This document shows, piece after piece, positions 28,460-35,156 of a DNA stretch of 35,156 bases. The translations under genes and the position numbers were made by a program. The stretch comes from Chitinophagaceae bacterium (GTDB lineage: Bacteria; Bacteroidota; Bacteroidia; Chitinophagales; Chitinophagaceae), in assembly GCA_016721385.1 (NCBI GenBank), contig JADKIE010000006.1, positions 1 through 35,156 on the forward strand. Direction: 5' to 3'. Each line of letters begins with the position of its first letter. The first letter of the stretch is position 1. The notes under the pieces are model-generated. The model saw only the letters and a program-made list of their open reading frames with translations. It was not told the DNA's origin and searched no databases.

Positions 28460-29074
28460 ATGAAGAAGCTTTTTTTGTTGTTGTTAGTTGCCATTGCAGC
28501 ATTTGCAGCATATTGGTTTTTCTTTAGGTCAAAATCGGGTGGAGACAGAGGCCCGAAACAGGCTGCTCTTACAGTTAAAAAGCACTCATTAAAATTTAAT
28601 GAAAGTGTTGCTACTGTAATGTTGGCTTACTTTGAAATGAAAAATGCTTTTGTAGATGCAGATACAGCTAAGGTAAAAGCAAGTTGTCAAAAATTTATTC
28701 AACTATTAGACAGTATTCCTGTAGATGAGTTAAAGGCAGATACAGCCACTATCTTAGAAATTGCACAATCTAATATAGTAGATGCAAAAGCAAATGCTCA
28801 ATCACTGTTAACACAAACAGATATTACCGAAATGCGTCATGATTTTAGTACGGTTTCTGAAATTCTTTACCCGTCCTTCTTTCAATCCATAAATTACGAA
28901 GGTGCAAATATGTATTGGCAAAACTGCCCAATGGCTTTTGGAGAAGATAAAGGGGCTAATTGGATAAGCAGTACACAGGAAGTTATTAACCCGTACTTAG
29001 GTAAAAATCATCCGGTACATAAAGATAAAATGTTGCATTGCGGCGAAATTAAAGACACCATCAAAACAAAATAA
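28460..29074 (+). CDS. DUF3347 domain protein
   Basis: The intact 204-residue protein has an N-terminal hydrophobic segment (LFLLLLVAIAAFAAYWFFF), a signal anchor. A helical domain follows with YFEMKNAFVDADTAKVKASCQKF (key residues in the ADTAKVKASC helix). Then comes the DUF3347 C-terminal signature: NYEGANMYWQNCPMAFG, GANWISSTQEVINPYLG and KMLHCGEI. The Cys, Met and His residues of CPMA, HPVHKD and MLHCG are plausible metal ligands. DUF3347 occurs alone or at the end of CusB-type heavy-metal efflux adaptors, so a periplasmic role in copper or related metal handling is possible but not shown. Its stop is 16 bp before the TonB-dependent receptor, suggesting an operon. Confidence 0.82.
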   Translation: MKKLFLLLLVAIAAFAAYWFFFRSKSGGDRGPKQAALTVKKHSLKFNESVATVMLAYFEMKNAFVDADTAKVKASCQKFIQLLDSIPVDELKADTATILEIAQSNIVDAKANAQSLLTQTDITEMRHDFSTVSEILYPSFFQSINYEGANMYWQNCPMAFGEDKGANWISSTQEVINPYLGKNHPVHKDKMLHCGEIKDTIKTK

Positions 29075-29090
29075 GGAGATTAAGCACCTG

Positions 29091-31445
29091 ATGAAGAGAT
29101 ATTTATTGGTAATAGTACTTATAGGCTTTGCTACAATGGCGTCTGCACAAAACAGATACACATTAAGCGGCTATGTAAAAGATAGTTTAAGTGGCGAAAC
29201 ACTTATAAATTCTACCGTAACCGTACAAGGTAAATCAAAGGGTATAAATAGCAACCAGTATGGCTTTTATTCAATTTCGTTAACCGAGGGAACGTACGTT
29301 TTTATATGTTCGTACATTGGCTATCAAACAAAAGTTTTTCAAATTAATTTAAATGGCGATAAGATTTTTAATTTTGGGTTACTGCCAAAATCTACTGTTT
29401 CCGAAACTGTTGTTGTTACTTCCAAAAAAAGAGATGCCAATGTAAAAAATGCCCAAATGGGGAAGTTTACATTACCTATTGAACAAATTAAAAGCATTCC
29501 TGCTTTTTTGGGTGAGGTAGATTTATTAAAAGTTGTACAACTTTTGCCGGGGGTGCGTAATGCAGGCGAAGGGAGTGCAGGGATATACGTACGTGGTGGC
29601 GGGCCAGATCAAAATTTAATTTTACTGGATGATGCACCTGTTTACAATACAGGGCATTTATTTGGTTTTTTTTCCATCTTTAATTCGGATGCAATAAAAA
29701 ATGTATCGCTTATAAAAGGTGGAATGCCAGAAAAGTACAGCGGCAGATTATCAAGTGGGTTGGATGTTTCCATGAAAGAGGGAAATAATCAAAAATTTCA
29801 GGTAGATGGTGGTATTGGCTTAATTGCCAGCAGGCTTTCGCTGCAAGGACCAATTAAAAAGATAAATCTTCGTTTATAATTAGCGCCAGGCGTACTTACA
29901 TAGATGCCCTTACTAAACCTTTTGTAAAAAAACAAGTCAGTTTTATGGCTCTGGCTATTATTTTTACGATTTAAATGCCAAGGTAAATTATAAAATATCC
30001 GAAAAAGACAGGGTGTACCTCAGCGGATATTTTGGAAGAGATGTTTTTGACTTTAAAAATGGCCGCCAAAGTTTAGATGTAAATATTCCGTGGGGCAACG
30101 CCACAGGCACACTACGGTGGAATCATGTTTTTAACAAACGCTTATTTGGTAACACTACAGCCGTTTACAACGATTATAACTTTGCTTTTAATGCAGCCCA
30201 AAATAATTTTACTGTAAAATTAGCCTCAGGTATAAAAGATATTAGCCTTAAGCAAGATTTTGATTTGTACCCTTTTACAGGCCATAAAGTAAAATTTGGG
30301 GCGCTTTACACGTACCATAAATTTACACCTTCTGTAGTAAGCGGCCAGCAAGATTCAGTTGTATTTAAACCCAATAATGCACAAGTAAAATATGCTCATG
30401 AAGCTGCAGTTTATTTTCAGGACGATTGGGAGATAAGTGAAAAGTTTAAAGTTAACGCCGGCTTACGCTACAGTTGGTTTCAGCAAATTGGGGCATTTAA
30501 AATTTATAAAACCGATGTTGATGGCAACCGCTTAGATAGTACAGTATTTAAAAAAGGCGAAGCCGTTAAAACATACGGAGGCCTGGAACCCAGGCTTACA
30601 TTGCGTTACGCATTTAACGACGAAACATCGGTAAAAGCATCCGTAACCCGAAATTTGCAATACATACATTTAGTAAGTAATGCAGGCACTACTTTGCCAA
30701 CCGATATTTGGGTGCCAAGTACTTATAAAGTAAAGCCACAAATAAGTTGGCTGTATGCAGCAGGGTTATTTAAAAATTTTAAGGATAACGAATACGAAAC
30801 CTCGGTAGAAGTATATTATAAGGATATGCAAAATCAAATAGAATATCAGGAAGGATATACACCCAATACTTTGGAAGACACCGAGAATTTTTTCACTTTT
30901 GGAAAGGGGTGGAGCTATGGTGCAGAGTTTTATGTAAATAAAGCAAAGGCAAATTAACAGGTTGGGTAGGATATACTTTAAGTTGGACATGGAGAAAATT
31001 TGCTAACCTGAATTTTGGTGATAAATACCCTGCTAAATACGATAGGCGTAACGATATGAGTATTGTAGCCATGTATGAGTTAAATAAAAAATGGAAACTA
31101 TCTGCCAGTTTTGTATATGGCTCCGGCAATGCAGCTACCTTGCCACAGCGTTTTTATATTGTTGGAGGTGTGCTTACACAGGAGTATAGCCGAATTAACG
31201 AATATCGTTTGCCAGCTTACCACAGGCTAGATGTATCTGCCGTTTTAACACCAAAACGAAACGAAGGCCGTAAGTGGAAAAGCGAATGGGTATTTAGTGT
31301 TTACAACGTATATAGCCGCAAAAATCCTTATTTTATTTACTTCGATCAAACGGGTAGCCCTTACAACGGCACACTGCAAATACAAGGCAAGCAGGTTTCG
31401 TTGTTTCCAATTATACCTGCCGTAACCTGGAATTTTAAATTTTAG
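29091..31445 (+). CDS. TonB-dependent receptor with carboxypeptidase-regulatory-like domain (frameshifted)
   Basis: This is an outer-membrane transporter powered by TonB-ExbBD. The signal peptide MKRYLLVIVLIGFATMASAQ is followed by a CarboxypepD_reg-like domain (YTLSGYVKDSLSGETL, then YGFYSISLTEGTY). The plug domain (about residues 115-260) has LLKVVQLLPGVRNAGEGSAGIYVRGG (key plug motif LPGVRN and IYVRGG), DQNLILLDDAPVYN, and VSLIKGGMPEKYSGRLSSGLDV. The barrel ends with a C-terminal strand IPAVTWNFKF with the usual terminal aromatic. Breaks occur near 29868, 29930 and 30950. The corrected length of about 785 codons is normal for the shorter receptor type. Unlike SusC-type proteins, no SusD partner is next to it. 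The substrate is unknown; the DUF3347 neighbour hints at a metal complex. Confidence 0.9.
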
Positions 31446-31449
31446 GCAT

Positions 31450-31474
31450 AAAAAAGCACTCTCATAGAAAGTGC
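31450..31474 (-). terminator. Intrinsic terminator for the minus-strand operon at 31499-33150
   Basis: On the minus strand GCACTTTC and GAGAGTGC form an 8-bp stem with one G-U pair and a TAT loop, followed by TTTTTT. It lies 25 bp after the stop of the gene at 31499 and just after the convergent TonB-dependent receptor. Confidence 0.75.
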
Positions 31475-31498
31475 AAATTCATAAACTACGGATTAAAA

Positions 31499-31945
31499 CT
31501 ATCGTATAAAAGTATGGTACCGCTCAACCGTGGCGCCTGGATAAAGCGGCTCGTTGGTTGTGGTATTCATAACAGTAAAAATATCTTCGGTAAGTGTTAG
31601 CATTTTCCAACGGTAAGCATTGGGTATTGCATTGGTAATAACCGAATCGGTTCCTTTAAATTGGTAAGTGCCTATATCAGCGGCATTTAAATTCCATTTA
31701 TAAGCAAAACCGCCATTAGCATCAAAGTTTGCATAGTTTTTGGGCCTTGGGGCTTGTTTAAGTATTGTATCTTTTACAAATACGCCACCGTAAAAAACTT
31801 TCAATTGTATTCTGCCAATTTCCCAATTTCCTACAATAAGTTGCTCTTTTGGTCTTGTAGTCGGGTCTGCTTTATCGCAAGAAATTAAAAGGGTTGATGT
31901 GCATACTACTGCACACAATAATGCTAAAGAAGTAAAATTTTTCAT
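31499..31945 (-). CDS. Predicted lipoprotein, lipocalin-like size
   Basis: The intact 148-residue protein starts MKNFTSLALLCAVVCTSTLLISCDK. LISC is a lipobox, so the cysteine is probably lipidated. The mature part opens with VGNWEIGRIQLKVFYGG and contains ANFDANGGFAYKWN, DIGTYQFKGTD and YRWKMLTLTEDIFTVMN. These are spaced like the strands of small lipocalin-like proteins of Bacteroidota (GxWxxxx start, FxxDGxxxxY, GxYxxxxD). No ligand can be named. It is the last gene of a three-gene minus-strand unit (spacing 22 bp) with a terminator after it. Confidence 0.72.
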   Translation of the reverse strand: MKNFTSLALLCAVVCTSTLLISCDKADPTTRPKEQLIVGNWEIGRIQLKVFYGGVFVKDTILKQAPRPKNYANFDANGGFAYKWNLNAADIGTYQFKGTDSVITNAIPNAYRWKMLTLTEDIFTVMNTTTNEPLYPGATVERYHTFIR

Positions 31946-31967
31946 TTTAAACCAATATTAGATTTCT

Positions 31968-32684
31968 CTAATAACGTAATAAAATGTGGATTATTGCTCT
32001 ATATGTGGTTTGTGGATAAACCGAATAGTACCGCTTTTTTTTAAGATCGCTGGCAATACGTACTTCGTAGCGGTTACCACCATCTGTAACTACCATAATA
32101 GCAGTATTAGGAGGAATAGAGCCTAAATTTTCGGCGTACATAATCAATTCATTAACAACAATATTAGGTGGTTGTTTAGGTTTAGTTACTCTGGTTGTTG
32201 CATTATTAAATGCCGGTGTTTTGGTTTGTAATACTCTTCTGGTAAGAGTGGTAGTTCCGCTGCCGCAATCACCATCCTGGTTAGGTGCAGGTATCCAGCT
32301 ACCTTCCAATGTTTCTTCGTTGCCTTGTTTAAAAAAAGTAAGCTTATGTATTTGAAAACAATTACTTATATGCCTGGGTACATTTGTTTTTGTGCGTTCA
32401 ATTTCTCTTACCTCAATATATTTGCTGGCTTTATTAGTAAAACCGGTTAGTTTACAAATGGTGTAATATCTTTTACCACCATCATTAAAGTAAGTGTACG
32501 AGTACCCTGTAACCGTTTTGCCCTTTACTTCTAATTCCAGTACATAATCACATTCATCGCCGCCCCAACCCATAAAAGATGTACTTTTTTCCAAAAATTT
32601 GCCTTTCCATTGGCCGGTAAAATTTTGGGCATAAGTAACTGCAAACACATTTAAAAAAAATAAGCTAAGTAATATTTGTTTCAT
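31968..32684 (-). CDS. Exported hypothetical protein, paralogue of 32713-33150
   Basis: The signal peptide MKQILLSLFFLNVFAVTYAQ is followed by an N-terminal beta domain of about 125 residues: NFTGQWKGKF, VTGYSYTYFNDGG, ICKLTG, SNCFQIHKLTFF. That domain is shared with the next upstream gene. A Pro/Thr/Lys-rich linker (TKTPAFNNATTRVTKPKQ) leads to a second domain (LIMYAENLGSIPPNTAIMVVTDGGNRYEVRI). The terminal residues are probably shifted by one extra A near 32040. The alternative reading LKKSGTIRFIHKPHIEQ gives a more strand-like end and stops a few codons earlier, near 31990. The function is unknown. I recall similar two-domain proteins in Chitinophagaceae, some with a longer second domain. 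Confidence 0.7.
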   Translation of the reverse strand: MKQILLSLFFLNVFAVTYAQNFTGQWKGKFLEKSTSFMGWGGDECDYVLELEVKGKTVTGYSYTYFNDGGKRYYTICKLTGFTNKASKYIEVREIERTKTNVPRHISNCFQIHKLTFFKQGNEETLEGSWIPAPNQDGDCGSGTTTLTRRVLQTKTPAFNNATTRVTKPKQPPNIVVNELIMYAENLGSIPPNTAIMVVTDGGNRYEVRIASDLKKKRYYSVYPQTTYRAIIHILLRY

Positions 32685-32712
32685 TTTAAAAACTTGTAAA
32701 CTCTATATTGTG

Positions 32713-33150
32713 TTAATTAACTCTTGTTAAATTAATAACTCCGTAAGCGCAATTTGTGTAGTCTGAGTCAAATCGGCTGTGCAAAAAATATTTTTTCTTT
32801 TTCTTAAATATCCCAAAATGAATAAATTGAAAACAATGCACAATTTGCCTGTTGTTGGGGTCTCTTAAAATCTCCCTTTCGTCAAAAAACCAACTTGTCT
32901 TACCTATATTATTGATGTATTCCAATTTACAAATTATCGAATCTATTTCATTATTAACTTTAAAATATGTAATAGAGTAGCCCTGAAAGCCACTATTGGA
33001 CTGTTTTACAAAAATCAATTTACATTCGTATTGGCCTTTATTAACCGAACCTGTATCAATAAATTTACCAACCCATTCACCCTCCAAATTCTGGCTATAG
33101 GCACCCAAAAAACAATGTATAACAATTACAAGTCCAAAAACTTTCTTCAT
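32713..33150 (-). CDS. Exported hypothetical protein, single-domain paralogue
   Basis: The intact 145-residue protein has the signal peptide MKKVFGLVIVIHCFLGAYSQ. It then has one domain that aligns with the N-terminal part of the next gene: NLEGEWVGKF against NFTGQWKGKF, FQGYSITYFK against VTGYSYTYFN, IICKLEYI against TICKLTGF, and HCFQFIHFGIFK against NCFQIHKLTFFK. It lacks the linker and second domain. A TATCTTTG element lies five bases before the ATG at 33150. It heads a three-gene minus-strand operon. The function is unknown. Confidence 0.72.
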   Translation of the reverse strand: MKKVFGLVIVIHCFLGAYSQNLEGEWVGKFIDTGSVNKGQYECKLIFVKQSNSGFQGYSITYFKVNNEIDSIICKLEYINNIGKTSWFFDEREILRDPNNRQIVHCFQFIHFGIFKKKKKYFLHSRFDSDYTNCAYGVINLTRVN

Positions 33151-33155
33151 TTTTA

Positions 33156-33163
33156 CAAAGATA
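33156..33163 (-). promoter_or_regulatory. -7 element for the 33150 operon, near-leaderless
   Basis: The minus strand reads TATCTTTG with five bases (TAAAA) before the ATG at 33150. Confidence 0.5.
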
Positions 33164-33197
33164 TTTTAGTTTACTTTTTCCTTAGCTAATACTTCGT

Positions 33198-33205
33198 TAA
33201 ATTTG
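33198..33205 (+). promoter_or_regulatory. -7 element for thrS
   Basis: TAAATTTG lies 36 nt before the thrS ATG at 33242. A short AGGA ribosome-binding-like sequence at about 33230 precedes the ATG by some 8 nt. No T-box is seen. Confidence 0.5.
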
Positions 33206-33241
33206 CAGTTCTACCCAATAGTAGAAAGCAGGAATAAAGAT

Positions 33242-35156
33242 ATGATAAAGATTACATTACCAGATGGAGCAGTAAAGGAATACGAACAAGGTATTACTGC
33301 GTTAGACGTAGCTAAATCCATAAGCGAAGGTTTGGCAAGAAAAGTACTGGCTGCCAGTATTAACAACGAAGTGTGGGACGCCACCAGAGAAATAACCACC
33401 GATAGCTCATTAAAATTATTAACATGGGATGATAAAGACGGTAAGTCTACTTACTGGCATTCGTCTGCTCACTTAATGGCTGAGGCAGTTGAGGCAACTT
33501 TTAGCGGAGTAAAGTTTTGGGTTGGCCCTGCGTTAGATAATGGCTTTTACTACGATATTGATTTGGGCGATAACAAAATTACGGAGGAAGATTTAGTTAA
33601 GCTGGAAAAGAAAATGCTTGAGCTTGCTAAACAAAATAATCCTTATATCCGCAAAGAAATTAGTAAAAAAGATGCCGTAAGCTACTTTTATGATAAGAAT
33701 GATGAGTACAAATTAGATTTACTGCATAATTTGGAGGATGGTAATATAACTTTTTACACACAAGGTGGTTTTACCGATTTGTGCCGTGGCCCACACATAC
33801 CATCTACAGGTGCAATAAAAGCCATAAAGCTTACCAGCATTGCAGGTGCTTATTGGAAAGGCGATGAAAAAAACAGGCAACTTACACGTATTTATGGCAT
33901 TACTTTTCCAAATCAAAAAGAGTTGGATGAGTATTTAACAATGGTGGAAGAAGCCAAGAAAAGAGATCATAGAAAATTAGGTAAAGAGTTAGGCATATTT
34001 ACTTTTGATGATAATGTAGGACCGGGCTTACCGCTATGGTTGCCAAATGGAACAATTATTATTGAAGAGCTTGAAAATTTAGCTAAAAAAACCGAACAAG
34101 AAGCAGGATATAAAAGAGTAGTTACACCACATTTGGCAAAAGAAGCCATGTATTTAACCAGTGGGCATTTACCATATTATGCCGATAGTATGTTTCCGCC
34201 AATGGAAATGGATGGCGAAAATATTATTTAAACCAATGAACTGCCCTCATCATCATAAAATATTTGATGCAGAGCCAAAAAGTTATAAGGATTCACCTTA
34301 CCGCATTGCAGAGACGGTACTTGCTACCGATACGAACAAAGCGGCGAACTTTTTGGATTAATGAGAGTGCGCTGCCTGCACATGAACGATGCACATATTT
34401 ATTGTACAAGAGAACAATTTGCAGAGGAGTTTAAGGCGGTTATTGATATGTACTTTAAGTATTTTAAAATATTTGGCATTGAGAAATATGTAATTCGGTT
34501 GTCGTTACACGATCCTGAAAAATTAGGGCAAAATATGTAAACGAACCTGCACTATGGCTGGAAACGGAAGATTTGGTAAAGGCAGGTTTTAATAGAAAAT
34601 AATTTTCCTTACGTAGAAGTAAAGGGCGAAGGCGCATTTTACGGCCCTAAAATAGATGTACAAATTTGGAGTGCTATTGGCAGAGAGTTTACTTTAGCAA
34701 CAAACTAAGTAGATTTTGCACAAGGCAAAAGTTTTAACCTAAGCTATACTAATAAAGATAACAGTCCCGAAATTCCATTAATTATACATAGAGCGCCGTT
34801 AAGTACACACGAACGTTTAATTGGATTTTTGCTGGAACATTATGCCGGAAAGTTCCCAACCTGGTTGGCTCCATTACAGGTTAAAATACTGCCAATTAGC
34901 GATAAATTTATGGATTATGCAAATTCTATTTTGCAAAAGCTAAAAAAAGCAGATATTCGTGTAGAGATTGATGACAGGCAGGAAAAAATTGGAAAGAAAA
35001 TAAGAGATACCGAATTAGCCAGAGTGCCTTATATGCTAGTAGTTGGCGAAAAAGAGATGAACGAAGGAACTGCTGCAGTAAGAAGACAGGGAAAAGGCGA
35101 TTTGGGAAGTAAACCAATTGAAATTTTTATAAACGAAGTATGTACTGAAATTGAAA
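33242..35156 (+). CDS. thrS: Threonyl-tRNA synthetase (partial at 3' end, frameshifted)
   Basis: ThrS charges tRNA-Thr and edits mischarged serine. The ATG at 33242 (MIKITLPDGAVKEYEQG) starts the TGS domain. A TTG at 33203 would overlap the promoter and is not used. The editing domain has HSSAHLMAEA with the HxxxH zinc pair and GGFTDLCRGPH. The catalytic core has PMNCPHHHKIFDA, YGTCYRYEQSGELFGLMRVR (key motif YRYEQSGE), GAFYGPKIDVQIW and HRAPLSTHERLIGFLLEHY. The anticodon-binding domain runs from ILPISDKF to the window edge. Breaks are seen near 34228, 34312, 34520 and 34600. TAA at 34706-34708 replaces the expected Gln in FTLATN-VDFAQG. The last few residues are missing. Confidence 0.94.

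Noticed and set aside
1538..34708. Stop-codon reassignment, suggested by in-frame TGA, TAG and TAA in fbaA, the cystathionine beta-synthase gene and thrS
   Set aside because: All three stop types occur once each, at positions expecting different residues, while genes elsewhere in the window end normally at these codons. The many nearby indels make sequence error the simpler explanation.

Overview
The window looks like chromosomal DNA from a member of the Bacteroidota, most likely family Chitinophagaceae. Four things point that way: low GC; a type IX secretion (T9SS) C-terminal sorting domain at 7360-8581; a TonB-dependent receptor with an N-terminal carboxypeptidase-regulatory-like domain; and promoter elements of the Bacteroidota form TAnnTTTG upstream of at least eleven genes. 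No rRNA, tRNA, CRISPR array, insertion sequence or prophage gene was seen. Most genes are housekeeping or envelope genes.

The dominant feature of the DNA is its indel pattern. About 35-40 single-base frameshifts and three in-frame stops interrupt otherwise excellent matches to essential genes (accD, fbaA, sdhA, holA, ribF, purM, thrS and others). Many lie in A or T runs. I read this as uncorrected consensus error in a long-read or metagenome assembly, not as gene decay. Broken genes are therefore annotated as single genes over their full inferred span.

Layout. 1-1761 (minus): fbaA then accD (glycolysis, fatty-acid synthesis). 1762-2554: a gene-poor stretch with direct repeats, two hairpin terminators, a degenerate tandem repeat and a possible small ORF. 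2555-5543 (minus): cystathionine beta-synthase and an S41 C-terminal processing protease. 5629-7288 (plus): a BadF/NagK-type sugar kinase and the MurNAc-6-P etherase MurQ, probably a cell-wall sugar recycling pair. 7360-9326: a T9SS-exported protein and a conserved hypothetical protein. 9399-14362 (plus): succinate dehydrogenase sdhC-sdhA-(diiron COQ7-like protein)-(glycosyltransferase)-sdhB; the two genes between sdhA and sdhB are unusual. 14475-17983: a very large outer-membrane barrel protein.

18048-19059 (minus): a membrane-anchored coiled-coil protein. 19283-22577: holA, ribF (minus) and purM. 22632-23960 (minus): an OmpA-family protein. 24073-26264 (plus): an RluF-type pseudouridine synthase, a DUF2027/Smr protein and a lipoprotein. 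26296-28269 (minus): an ABC-F ATPase with a roughly 120-nt leader containing an inverted repeat. 28460-31445 (plus): a DUF3347 protein and a TonB-dependent receptor. 31499-33150 (minus): three small exported proteins, two of them tandem paralogues. 33242-end: thrS, cut by the window edge.

I see no convincing new defence or mobile system. The points most worth a second look are the interrupted sdh operon with its COQ7-like diiron protein, the repeat block near 2 kb, the near-leaderless promoters, and the ABC-F leader. Statements about protein families are from memory; no database search was run.
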